From: an uncultured Veillonella sp.
GTDB taxonomy: Bacteria; Bacillota; Negativicutes; Veillonellales; Veillonellaceae
Assembly: GCF_905209685.1 (NCBI RefSeq)
Contig: NZ_CAJLUB010000091.1
Coordinates: 1-7,867 of the forward strand
DNA: 7,867 nucleotides
Direction of reading: 5' to 3'
Shown: positions 1 to 7,250 of the stretch, in pieces
How positions within the stretch are numbered: the first letter of the stretch is position 1
Layout of the letters: every line of letters starts with the position of its first letter
The notes under the pieces: generated by a model
Database searches by the model: none
The model's input: the letters and a program-made list of their open reading frames with translations, nothing else
What the model was told of the DNA's origin: nothing
Translations under genes and position numbers: made by a program

Positions 1-1280
1 TAGGCGTTTGTGATGAACTCATTCAAGCCCTTCAAAAACAAGGTATCAAGGAGCCCACTCCAATTCAAGAACAAGCCATTCCTATAGTTTTCAAAGGGAA
101 TGATGTCATAGCAAAAGCTCAAACAGGTACAGGCAAAACATTAGCCTTCTTATTACCTATTCTTCAACGGGTTCACACAGATGTGCATCAAGAACAAGTA
201 CTTATCATTGCACCTACGCGAGAACTAGTAAAACAAATTTCTGACGAAGCAAAAGAAATAGGTACCATTTTAAATGTGGACATCCTCCCTCTTATCGGTG
301 GCAAAACGATTGAAGCACAGCTACAACAATTAGGACGTCGCCCTCAAGTTATCTTAGGTACACCAGGTCGCCTACTAGATCACGCTAAACGAGGTTCTTT
401 ACATTTAGATTGCATTCGCCGTGTTGTATTAGACGAAGCGGATCAAATGCTTCATATGGGTTTCTTGCCTGATATTGAAAACCTCATCAGTCAAACAGAT
501 TCGAATAGACAGCTTTTACTATTCTCTGCGACAATTCCAGACAAAATTCGTAACCTTGCAAAGGCATATATGTCTAAACCAGTTTCTGTTACAGCTGAAG
601 GTAAACACGTTACCCTCGAATCAATTGATCAACGAGTGTATATGATGAACCCTGAAGAAAAAACAGAACGTCTCATCAAAATGATCGAAGAAGATAATCC
701 ATTCTTAGCAATTGTTTTCTGTAATAAACGAGAAGGTGCCGTTCGTTTATCCTATGAACTAACTGCAGCTGGTCTTAACATCGCAGAAATGCACGGCGAT
801 TTAACGCAAGGTCGTCGTACTCAAATTTTACGAGACTTTGCTAAAGCCAAAACACAAATCTTAGTCGCTACAGATATTGCTGCTCGCGGTATCGATATCG
901 AAGGCATTACACATGTTTACAACTATGATGTTCCACGTGACGTAGATTACTATATACATCGTATTGGCCGTACTGGTCGTGCAGGCAACTCTGGTGTGGC
1001 TGTTACATTTGCTACACCGCAAGATGAATCTTGGTTGCGACGCATTGAACGCGCCATCCAAGCAACGCTTACTAAATACACTAAAGACGGTCAGATCAAA
1101 ACTAAAGGTAACGCAAGTGCTGCACCTAAACGTGCAAAAGTATCTGGCAAACCTAAGATTACAAGTTCCTATCAATCTACAAAGGCTAAAGCTCATAAAG
1201 CTCGTGGCCATAAAGGTGCTAATACACGCCAACGCCGTACGTCCACATCACAAACAGGACGACGTGGTAAACGCAGATAA
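1..1280 (+). CDS. DEAD-box ATP-dependent RNA helicase, 5' end outside the window
   Basis: This is a superfamily 2 RNA helicase that uses ATP to unwind short RNA duplexes or remodel RNA-protein complexes in the cytoplasm. The reading frame is open from base 3, so the gene starts left of the window; a GTG at 183 lies inside the conserved core and is not the start. Numbering the 425 visible residues from base 3, I see the Q motif (PTPIQ, 18-22), Walker A (AQTGTGKT, 39-46), PTREL (71-75), TPGR (120-123), DEAD (144-147), SAT (175-177), the motif V region VATDIAARGID (288-298) and HRIGRTGR (319-326). Both RecA-like domains are therefore intact. The last 60 residues contain 20 Lys/Arg and no Asp/Glu, a typical basic RNA-binding tail. 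It resembles the CshA/DeaD/RhlE group, but the subfamily cannot be fixed by eye, so no symbol is given. A strong terminator follows directly. Cold-shock or ribosome-assembly roles are known for relatives and only inferred here. Confidence 0.96.
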   Translation, partial: GVCDELIQALQKQGIKEPTPIQEQAIPIVFKGNDVIAKAQTGTGKTLAFLLPILQRVHTDVHQEQVLIIAPTRELVKQISDEAKEIGTILNVDILPLIGGKTIEAQLQQLGRRPQVILGTPGRLLDHAKRGSLHLDCIRRVVLDEADQMLHMGFLPDIENLISQTDSNRQLLLFSATIPDKIRNLAKAYMSKPVSVTAEGKHVTLESIDQRVYMMNPEEKTERLIKMIEEDNPFLAIVFCNKREGAVRLSYELTAAGLNIAEMHGDLTQGRRTQILRDFAKAKTQILVATDIAARGIDIEGITHVYNYDVPRDVDYYIHRIGRTGRAGNSGVAVTFATPQDESWLRRIERAIQATLTKYTKDGQIKTKGNASAAPKRAKVSGKPKITSSYQSTKAKAHKARGHKGANTRQRRTSTSQTGRRGKRR

Positions 1281-1283
1281 AAT

Positions 1284-1319
1284 AAAGACGCGTACAGAAA
1301 AATCTGTACGCGTCTTTTT
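1284..1319 (+). terminator. Rho-independent terminator of the helicase gene, probably bidirectional
   Basis: A perfect 15-bp stem (1284-1298 with 1303-1317) encloses an AAAA loop and ends in a run of five T. It begins 4 bases after the helicase stop codon. On the opposite strand the stem is followed by an interrupted T-rich stretch (TTT at the stem base, then A and TTTT). It can therefore plausibly also end the converging topB transcript, whose stop codon lies about 40 bases away. No other hairpin with a T tract is visible between the two genes. Confidence 0.93.
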
Positions 1320-1357
1320 ATATTCTTAACTAATTTATATTTTAACTAATAAACATC

Positions 1358-3667
1358 TTATTTATTAGCATAAATGCTTGGCACTCCATTTACATCGGAG
1401 CATTGTGTCTTGCATTGAGATCGATTACTGCAAACCCAGTTAATACGTCCTCTCGCCTCTTGCTTAACAAAATATCCTTCTTTACATCGTGGACATTTAT
1501 ATTGCTTATCTTCGTCAGACACAATGATATTACTTTCACCCTTTGAAGAATCCCCCTCAACAGGTTGTGTATGTTTACAAGCGGGATAATTAGTACAGCC
1601 TAAAAAAGCACCAAATTTACCATTACGCTGTTGCATTCTGCCCTTATTACACTTAGGACATACCGGCAAAGAAGATAGATCTACATCAGAATTATCCATC
1701 GGACGTTTCCGGTTTTGATTCGTTATAGTGCGAACTACATTGGGCATCATTTGACCAGAATTTACCTGTTTATCAAAGCCAAGCTTATCAATCAACAACT
1801 GTAAAAACTTAACTTGATCAGACAAGAAGGAATCTAAGGTATCCTCCCCTTCGCTCATGAGGGCCAAACGTTCTTCCCATACAGCCGTTTCATCAGGATA
1901 TAACAATTCATCAGGCAAAGCATCTACTAAAAGGTAGCCCGTTTCCGTAGGTGATAGAACTTGCTTCTTACCAGATGTTTTCATAAAGCCACGACTGATA
2001 AGTTCGTCAATAATATTGGCACGAGTCGCCTCTGTACCAATACCAGATACAGCCTTTAATTGCTTTTTCAAGTCTTCATTTTTTACAAACTTGTGAATTT
2101 CCTTCATCGCTTGTAACAACGTAGACGGTGTAAAGCGAGAAGGCGGCTTAGTTTGCTTCGCCTCTACAGAGGAATCCGTGTAAAGCACAGAATCATTTTT
2201 CTTAACCGCAGGCAAATGATCTGTTTCTTCAATAGCCTCTTTTTTAGAGTCTGTTTCTGCACCACGTTCATCAGTTAAATCAGGTTCATCATTATCTGTC
2301 ACAGATTTAGACTTTTGTCGTTTATAAAGTAATTTCCATCCTTCGTCTATAACTACACGGCCATTGGCAACAAACTCTTCTTTGCATTGCTCCACGACGA
2401 TTTTAGTTTGCTCATAAATATGTTCGCCATAAAACTGAGCAATATAGGCCTGACTAATGAGGAAGTAAATATTGCGTTCCTCACGGGACAAACTATTTAT
2501 ATTACAAGCTACGGTCGTAGGAATTATAGCATGATGGGCTGTAATCTTCTTTTCATTCCAAGCGCGGCTCTTAATGGAGCGGTCTGCATCAGTAGCCCAC
2601 TGTGCTAGTCTTTCATCTCCTGCATTCTGTAAATTATTGAGAATTGCATTGCGGTCACCATATTGATTTGGTGGTAAATATTCACAATCAGAACGAGGGT
2701 ATGTAGTCAATTTCTTTTCATATAGTTTCTGTGCTGTATCAAGTACAGTTTGCGGATCATAGGAAAAAGCTTTACCAGCTAATACCTGCAAAGATGATAG
2801 AGACAATGGTAAACGCTGTACATCTTTCTTTTTAGATTTTGTAACAGCTTTAATAACTCCATCTGACCCCGCCTGTAAGCGCTCTACTAATTCATCGGCT
2901 ATGGCTTTATTAATAAGACGTCCATCTGGGTCAAGCCCCTTTTGTTCGTCTGTAGGCTGCCACGTAGCCCAGAATACACCATTTGGATGATTATATAAAA
3001 CCTTTAATGTAAAATAATCGACCGGTTTAAATGCCGCTAGTTCTCGCTCTCTGCGCACAACAAGGGCTAATGTTGGAGTCTTAACACGACCGATAGGTAA
3101 TGTTACTTTATTACCTTTATAACGTTCAGACAATGTATAGGCACGAGATAAATTCATGCCAATAAGCCAGTCTGCACGTGCTCTAGCCAATGCAGATTGA
3201 TATAGATTGTGAAAGTCTTTATTATCCCGTAGATCATTTAATGCGGCACGAACAGATTTTTCGTCCAATGCATTTAGCAAGATACGTTGTACAGGTTTTG
3301 TATTTCCTACATAATATAATACTTCATCAACCAACAATTGACCTTCCCTGTCCGGGTCACCTGCGTTGACGATAATATCAGCTTTACCGATAAGGTCTTT
3401 CACCGTTTCAAACTGTTGACGACTACTATCCGTAACCAGTAATTTCCACTCATTAGGCACAATAGGTAAATCTTGAGGGCGCCAGCGAACATATTTATCA
3501 TCGTAATCACCAGGTTCTGCTTGATGTAAGACGTGACCTACAACCCATGTCACCACATCATCACCTTGGATAAAGTAGCCATTCCGTTTTTGGATATTCT
3601 TATTTTCCGGCAAGCATTTACTAATTTCGCGAGCCATGGATGGCTTTTCCGCAATAAATAACCGCAT
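1358..3667 (-). CDS. topB: DNA topoisomerase III (type IA)
   Basis: This enzyme cuts one DNA strand through a 5'-phosphotyrosine link and passes another strand through, which relaxes negative supercoils and decatenates replication or recombination intermediates. The 769 residues carry an N-terminal Toprim domain with the catalytic Glu7 (IAEKPS) and the acidic triad D104-P-D106-R-E108. The LPIGRVKTPTLALV block lies at 190-203, the active-site tyrosine at 323 in TTYPRSD, and SGIGTEATRA at 541-550. Two four-cysteine zinc fingers close the protein: C670/C673/C691/C697 and C725/C728/C746/C752, with an extra C756. E. coli TopB is about 650 residues and lacks such fingers; longer Firmicute forms have them. 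Residues 451-510 form a hydrophilic, acidic linker that looks longer than in relatives I remember. The start is fixed by an ideal Shine-Dalgarno site, TAAGGAGG (3673-3680), 5 bases upstream, and by the conserved N-terminus beginning at this Met. The gene diverges from prfC and converges on the helicase gene, so it is probably monocistronic. Confidence 0.96.
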   Translation of the reverse strand: MRLFIAEKPSMAREISKCLPENKNIQKRNGYFIQGDDVVTWVVGHVLHQAEPGDYDDKYVRWRPQDLPIVPNEWKLLVTDSSRQQFETVKDLIGKADIIVNAGDPDREGQLLVDEVLYYVGNTKPVQRILLNALDEKSVRAALNDLRDNKDFHNLYQSALARARADWLIGMNLSRAYTLSERYKGNKVTLPIGRVKTPTLALVVRRERELAAFKPVDYFTLKVLYNHPNGVFWATWQPTDEQKGLDPDGRLINKAIADELVERLQAGSDGVIKAVTKSKKKDVQRLPLSLSSLQVLAGKAFSYDPQTVLDTAQKLYEKKLTTYPRSDCEYLPPNQYGDRNAILNNLQNAGDERLAQWATDADRSIKSRAWNEKKITAHHAIIPTTVACNINSLSREERNIYFLISQAYIAQFYGEHIYEQTKIVVEQCKEEFVANGRVVIDEGWKLLYKRQKSKSVTDNDEPDLTDERGAETDSKKEAIEETDHLPAVKKNDSVLYTDSSVEAKQTKPPSRFTPSTLLQAMKEIHKFVKNEDLKKQLKAVSGIGTEATRANIIDELISRGFMKTSGKKQVLSPTETGYLLVDALPDELLYPDETAVWEERLALMSEGEDTLDSFLSDQVKFLQLLIDKLGFDKQVNSGQMMPNVVRTITNQNRKRPMDNSDVDLSSLPVCPKCNKGRMQQRNGKFGAFLGCTNYPACKHTQPVEGDSSKGESNIIVSDEDKQYKCPRCKEGYFVKQEARGRINWVCSNRSQCKTQCSDVNGVPSIYANK

Positions 3668-3724
3668 GGTCCCCTCCTTAACATAAAATAACGGCTATTC
3701 CCCTAAGCCGCTCTTTGAAATCTC

Positions 3725-3753
3725 ATTATACTACAATTTAGTGGTCATAACTA
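3725..3753 (-). promoter_or_regulatory. Candidate sigma-A promoter for topB
   Basis: Read on the minus strand, a perfect TATAAT (3725-3730) lies 17 bp from a weak -35-like TAGTTA (3748-3753). Transcription would start near 3718, giving a leader of about 50 bases. That leader contains a small hairpin, a 5-bp GC-rich stem pairing 3692-3696 with 3706-3710, ahead of the ribosome binding site. The -10 is convincing, the -35 is poor, and no start site has been measured. Confidence 0.5.
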
Positions 3754-3770
3754 CCAAAATCATGTATAAT
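3742..3770 (+). promoter_or_regulatory. Candidate sigma-A promoter for prfC
   Basis: TGGTCA (3742-3747, four of six consensus bases) is followed after 17 bp by a perfect TATAAT (3765-3770). This predicts a start near 3777 and a leader of about 66 bases. A second TATAAT at 3799-3804 has no recognisable -35 and is the weaker alternative. The -35 lies only 11 bases from the -10 of the divergent topB promoter candidate. Confidence 0.6.
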
Positions 3771-3843
3771 TTTAAAGATATGAATGATGTGAAAGTTATA
3801 TAATAAGACAAGGCTTTTACAAACGAAACAATAGAGGTGAACT

Positions 3844-5439
3844 ATGACATTTTTAGAAGAAGTGCAACGTCGTCGTACGTTTGCTATCATATCTCACCCG
3901 GATGCGGGTAAAACTACATTAACAGAAAAATTACTTTTATACGGTGGTGCTATCCACTTAGCAGGGTCCGTTAAGTCTCGTAAAACAGCAAAACACGCTG
4001 TATCTGACTGGATGGAAATCGAAAAGCAACGTGGTATCTCCGTAACGAGTTCTGTGTTGCAATTTGACTACGATGGCTGTCGTGTCAACATTCTTGATAC
4101 TCCTGGTCACCAAGACTTCTCTGAAGATACATACCGTACATTGATGGCTGCCGATAGCGCTGTCATGCTTATCGACGTTGCAAAAGGTGTCGAAGCACAA
4201 ACGAAAAAACTATTTGCCGTATCTAAAGAACGCGGTATTCCTATCTTTACCTTTGTAAATAAAATTGACCATTTCGGTCGCAGCCCATTTGACTTGATGG
4301 AAGAAATCGAAAACGTTCTTGGCATTCGTACATGCCCTATGAACTGGCCAATTGGTATCAACGGTGAATACAAAGGCGTATACGATAGAGAACACGAAAC
4401 TATCGAGCTCTTCGCAAAAGACGAAACACATGGTCAAGAAAAGCTAGCCTCTGAAAAAGGTGCTTTGACTGATCCTCGTATGAAAGAATTATTAGGTGAC
4501 GATGTATATCAAGCATTGCTTGATGATATCGAATTATTAGACGTTGCTGGCGATCCATTCGATTTTGATAAAGTTCGTGCAGGCGAATTAACGCCAATGT
4601 TCTTCGGTTCTGCTATGACTAACTTTGGGGTAAAACCATTCTTAGAAAAATTCTTAGAACTAGCTCCATCCCCTGCTCCACGACAAGCCGTGGAAGAAAT
4701 GGTGCAACCTACGAGCGAAGACTTCTCCGCTTTAGTATTTAAAATTCAAGCAAATATGGACCCTAATCACCATGACCGCATCGTATTTATGCGTATCTGC
4801 TCTGGTAAATTCGAAAAGGGTATGTCCGTATTGCATCGCCAATCTAACAAAACGATTCGCTTGTCTCAGCCTCAACAATTCTTGGCTACCGAACGTACCA
4901 TCGTAGAAGATGCATATCCCGGTGATATTATCGGTGTCTTCGATGCTGGCACAATGGGCGTAGGTGATACACTATGTGCACAAAAACACAAGGTAACATT
5001 TGGTGACTTCCCTGTGTTCCCACCAGAATTCTTCGCCCGCGTATCTCCAAAAGATACTATGAAGCGTAAGCAATTCCAAAAAGGCATGACACAATTGGCT
5101 CAAGAAGGTGCAGTTCAAATCTTTGAACAACCAGGTGCCCTCGACTCCTTCGTAGTTGGTGCCGTAGGTATGCTTCAATTTGAAGTTTTAGAATACCGTT
5201 TAAAAAATGAATATGGTGTTGATTTATTAAATAATACATTGCCATACAGTGTTGCCCGTTGGATTGATGGTGAAGTAGATATTGCGTCTTTAAAAGGTGT
5301 AGATAATGCGATGATTGTTAAGGATAATCGCGATCGTACGGTAGTTCTTATCTCTAATGAATGGCAAATGGGTTGGGTTCAAGAGCGTAATCCTGATGTT
5401 ACTTTCTTAACAACCCCAAAACTTCATCACGAACTATAG
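3844..5439 (+). CDS. prfC: Peptide chain release factor 3 (RF3), translational GTPase
   Basis: RF3 is a ribosome-associated GTPase that recycles RF1 and RF2 from the ribosome after they have released the finished peptide. The 531 residues match the usual length (E. coli RF3 is 529). The GTPase elements are complete: P-loop SHPDAGKT (17-24), switch I region RGISVTSS (63-70), DTPGHQDF (85-92), NKID (139-142) and FFGSAMTNFGV (253-263). RF3-specific stretches include SDWMEIEKQRGISV (54-67), SEDTYRTLMAADSAV (93-107) and the WPIG segment (168-171), which separate it from EF-G, LepA and the tetracycline-protection proteins. Beta-barrel domain II and the C-terminal domain follow, with VGAVGMLQFEVLEYRL at 437-452. 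The ATG is preceded by AGAGGTGA (3833-3840), a good Shine-Dalgarno site. The gene stands alone, with its own promoter candidate and a terminator about 130 bases after the stop. No unusual residues were noticed. Confidence 0.97.
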   Translation: MTFLEEVQRRRTFAIISHPDAGKTTLTEKLLLYGGAIHLAGSVKSRKTAKHAVSDWMEIEKQRGISVTSSVLQFDYDGCRVNILDTPGHQDFSEDTYRTLMAADSAVMLIDVAKGVEAQTKKLFAVSKERGIPIFTFVNKIDHFGRSPFDLMEEIENVLGIRTCPMNWPIGINGEYKGVYDREHETIELFAKDETHGQEKLASEKGALTDPRMKELLGDDVYQALLDDIELLDVAGDPFDFDKVRAGELTPMFFGSAMTNFGVKPFLEKFLELAPSPAPRQAVEEMVQPTSEDFSALVFKIQANMDPNHHDRIVFMRICSGKFEKGMSVLHRQSNKTIRLSQPQQFLATERTIVEDAYPGDIIGVFDAGTMGVGDTLCAQKHKVTFGDFPVFPPEFFARVSPKDTMKRKQFQKGMTQLAQEGAVQIFEQPGALDSFVVGAVGMLQFEVLEYRLKNEYGVDLLNNTLPYSVARWIDGEVDIASLKGVDNAMIVKDNRDRTVVLISNEWQMGWVQERNPDVTFLTTPKLHHEL

Positions 5440-5570
5440 TATTGCCGTTTATAGCTTATCTTTCTAAATCTATACTTCGCACTTCTAAATGCGAGATGTA
5501 CTATGTAGCAGACAGTGACTTACCTGCAAATCTCAATAGTTAAGCACACTATAAATCTCTAGATAATAAC
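5440..5570 (+). other. Long prfC 3' trailer, no gene seen
   Basis: About 130 bases separate the prfC stop codon from the first terminator. I find no ORF with a ribosome binding site, no tRNA-like fold and no repeat. The only structure is a weak hairpin around 5477-5493, in which TCGCA pairs with TGCGA across an 8-base loop and no T tract follows. The stretch is probably an untranslated tail of the prfC mRNA. Confidence 0.5.
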
Positions 5571-5628
5571 AACTGGAATATATTTCTCAATATATAAAAA
5601 TTAGAAATATATTCCAGTTTATTTTTTT
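5571..5628 (+). terminator. Rho-independent terminator of prfC
   Basis: A perfect 17-bp inverted repeat (5571-5587 with 5603-5619) encloses a 15-base AT loop. It is followed by TA and seven T (5622-5628). The stem is AT-rich except for its base (CTGG/CCAG), and the loop is larger than usual. Even so, the position after prfC and the T tract make this the best candidate for the end of the prfC transcript. Confidence 0.82.
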
Positions 5629-5722
5629 ATAATAGGCAGGAAAATCACAGAATTTAGTCGAATACATATAGTATGATTATGTAGAGAAGTGATTTATACT
5701 ATTACTTTCTCGTATTTTTGTA

Positions 5723-5769
5723 TATAATATAAATATATTATAAATAGATATATATCTAATATAGATATA
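5723..5769. repeat. Overlapping AT-rich palindromes upstream of gltS
   Basis: Three dyads sit side by side. Nine-base arms occupy 5723-5731 and 5734-5742 (TATAATATA / TATATTATA, 2-base centre). A perfect 14-base palindrome, TAGATATATATCTA, lies at 5745-5758. TATATCTA at 5751-5758 can also pair with TAGATATA at 5762-5769. TAGATATA thus recurs at 5745 and 5762, a 17-bp shift. Only 7 of the 60 bases from 5701 to 5760 are G or C, so chance self-complementarity is a serious alternative. An operator or a curved upstream element is possible but unproven. Confidence 0.45.
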
Positions 5770-5770
5770 T

Positions 5771-5786
5771 AAAACCTAATGGTTTT
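5771..5786 (+). repeat. Small hairpin upstream of the gltS promoter candidate
   Basis: AAAACC (5771-5776) and GGTTTT (5781-5786) form a perfect 6-bp stem around a TAAT loop. No long T tract follows, so it does not qualify as a terminator. It lies about 20 bases before the proposed -35 of gltS. It could be a protein-binding dyad, or incidental. Confidence 0.35.
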
Positions 5787-5802
5787 ACTGTTGTTGTGAG
5801 TG

Positions 5803-5830
5803 TTGAAAATAAATAATATATAATTATTAT
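5803..5830 (+). promoter_or_regulatory. Candidate sigma-A promoter for gltS
   Basis: TTGAAA (5803-5808) and TATTAT (5825-5830) are separated by 16 bp and each match the consensus at five of six positions. A start near 5837 would give a U-rich leader of roughly 78 bases. A perfect TATAAT at 5819-5824 overlaps this region, but its best -35-like hexamer (TTGTGA, 5794-5799) sits at an unfavourable 19-bp spacing. The extreme AT content makes -10 look-alikes common here. Confidence 0.5.
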
Positions 5831-5914
5831 GCCTTATATATTCTATAGTTTTTTTCGACCATTCATGATACCATAAAATATAAGTTTTATTTTTTATTTT
5901 AAAGGAGTGATTTT

Positions 5915-7162
5915 ATGCCACTTATTGACTTAGCGTTAGTCAACGATGTATGGACATTGAAACTGTCCATGATCCAAACTGTAGGCCTCGCTGTAATCAC
6001 GTTATTCATTGGTACTTGGATTAACAAACATTCCAAGTTCTTACAACGTATGTGTATGCCTGCACCAGCTGTAGGGGCTTTGCCATTTGCATTCTTAACT
6101 GCCATTCTTTCTTACTACAAGATTTTGAACATTACCTTTGAAGGTTCCCTACAAACATTCTTAATGCTTGCCTTCTTTACCACTATCGGTTTGATGGCTT
6201 CTTTGAAAGTCCTCAAAAAAGGCGGTATCTTCATTATCTTCTTCTTCCTCGCTTGTGCAGTATGGATTGTTGTACAAAATACAGCAGGTATTATGATTGC
6301 TAAAGCTTTAGGTATTGAACCAATCATCGGTATTATGGCTGGTTCCGTATCCATGATTGGTGGTCTTGGTACTGCTGGCGCCTTCGGCCCATATTACGAA
6401 CAATTGCTTGGTATCCCTGGTACAGCATCAGCAGCGGTTGCAGCCGCAACATTCGGCATGGTAGCTGGTACAATTCTCGGTGCTCCTGTAGGTGAACGCA
6501 TTATTAAAATGCACAAAGTTAAAACACCTTACGAAAATCCTGAGTTAATGGAAGATGAAGGCATCGACATGATCGAAGATCACGTTGAAAGTGGTGGCAA
6601 ACAATTTAATTCTCAAGACCTTTTAACAATCTGTATGTGGATTGGCCTTGCATTAGGTATCGGTACTATCGTAAGTGCTGGTTTGTCTATCTTAACTCCA
6701 CTACCTGCGTACATCGGCGCAATGATTTGTGCAGCTGTAATCCGTAACTTTGGTGATTTCACAAAAGCTTACAAAATCAACGATGCAGCTCTTGATGCAG
6801 TATCCAATGTAGCATTATCTCTATTCGTAACTATGGCTATCAATAGCTTGAAACTAGTTCAATTAATCGATCTTGCTTTACCACTTATTACAATCTTAGT
6901 TGCACAAATGGTACTTATCTGTGTATTTGCATACCTTATCTACTTCCTATTTGGTCGCAACTACGATGCAGTTATGCTTGGTTCTGGTGCCATCGGCTTC
7001 GGCTTAGGCGCTACACCAAATGCATTGGTTAATATGTTATCCTTAGCAAGTAAACATGGTCCATCCCCTCGTGCATGGCTTGTAGTTTCCTTGGTAGGTG
7101 CATTCTTAATCGACTTTGCTAATGCTTTCCTAATTACAACAATGGCTGGCATTCTTTACTAA
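5915..7162 (+). CDS. gltS: Sodium/glutamate symporter, GltS (ESS) family
   Basis: This is an inner-membrane secondary transporter that, in characterised family members, imports glutamate with sodium. The 415 residues (E. coli GltS has 401) form about ten hydrophobic segments arranged as two halves, joined by a hydrophilic, acidic cytoplasmic loop at about 195-232. Family hallmarks are LMLAFFTTIGLMASL (83-97), the first glycine-rich loop AGSVSMIGGLGTAGAFG (142-158), LSLFVTMAINSLKL (301-314), GRNYDA (347-352), the second loop GFGLGATPNALVNM (361-374) and LVVSLVGAFLIDFANA (389-404). E. coli GltS, from memory, has GGHGT in the first loop and GHCGFGLG in the second; here Leu151 and Ala359 replace the histidines and Ile360 replaces the cysteine. 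The fold is clear, but substrate or ion specificity may differ. AAAGGAG (5901-5907) lies 7 bases before the ATG. The gene is isolated, with its own promoter candidate and terminator. Confidence 0.93.
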   Translation: MPLIDLALVNDVWTLKLSMIQTVGLAVITLFIGTWINKHSKFLQRMCMPAPAVGALPFAFLTAILSYYKILNITFEGSLQTFLMLAFFTTIGLMASLKVLKKGGIFIIFFFLACAVWIVVQNTAGIMIAKALGIEPIIGIMAGSVSMIGGLGTAGAFGPYYEQLLGIPGTASAAVAAATFGMVAGTILGAPVGERIIKMHKVKTPYENPELMEDEGIDMIEDHVESGGKQFNSQDLLTICMWIGLALGIGTIVSAGLSILTPLPAYIGAMICAAVIRNFGDFTKAYKINDAALDAVSNVALSLFVTMAINSLKLVQLIDLALPLITILVAQMVLICVFAYLIYFLFGRNYDAVMLGSGAIGFGLGATPNALVNMLSLASKHGPSPRAWLVVSLVGAFLIDFANAFLITTMAGILY

Positions 7163-7191
7163 AAAAAAGGACCCATTCGGGTCCTTTTTTT
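7162..7191 (+). terminator. Rho-independent terminator of gltS, bidirectional in form
   Basis: A 13-bp stem (7162-7174 with 7179-7191) has a GGACCC/GGGTCC upper part and an ATTC loop. Its base is an A run opposite a T run, so each strand carries a T tract after the hairpin. It overlaps the last base of the gltS stop codon. It can end gltS transcripts and act as a backstop for rsmA transcripts coming from the right. Confidence 0.94.
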
Positions 7192-7194
7192 ATG

Positions 7195-7242
7195 AAAAGA
7201 GCTTATTAGAATGATATGTTATCAATCTAATAAGCTCTTTTT
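7195..7242 (-). terminator. Second terminator between gltS and rsmA, serving rsmA and possibly gltS
   Basis: Sixteen perfect pairs (7195-7210 with 7226-7241) are followed, after one A-A mismatch, by five more pairs (7212-7216 with 7220-7224) and a 3-base TGT loop. The hairpin begins 9 bases after the rsmA stop codon on the minus strand, where TTTT then C follows the stem. On the plus strand the T run is slightly longer (T5, 7238-7242), so it also works as a second terminator behind gltS. Confidence 0.85.
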
Positions 7243-7250
7243 ACATTATT

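Noticed and set aside
183..185. GTG as the start of the helicase gene
   Set aside because: The same frame upstream encodes the Q motif and Walker A, which are essential, so translation must begin left of the window.
861..1232. Antisense ORF of 123 codons opposite the helicase
   Set aside because: It lies wholly inside conserved helicase motifs on the other strand and gives a Cys/Ser/Thr-rich translation with no recognisable domain.
964..1329. Same-strand ORF of 121 codons in another frame of the helicase end
   Set aside because: It overlaps motif VI and the basic tail of the real gene and runs through the terminator hairpin.
5720..5770. Replication origin or plasmid iteron-like region, suggested by the AT-rich repeats
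   Set aside because: No DnaA boxes, no regularly spaced long direct repeats and no replication genes are nearby; the surroundings are ordinary chromosomal genes.
5829..5876. 15-codon ORF in the gltS leader, a possible leader peptide
   Set aside because: No Shine-Dalgarno sequence precedes its ATG, it overlaps the proposed -10 element, and its composition just mirrors the AT-rich DNA.
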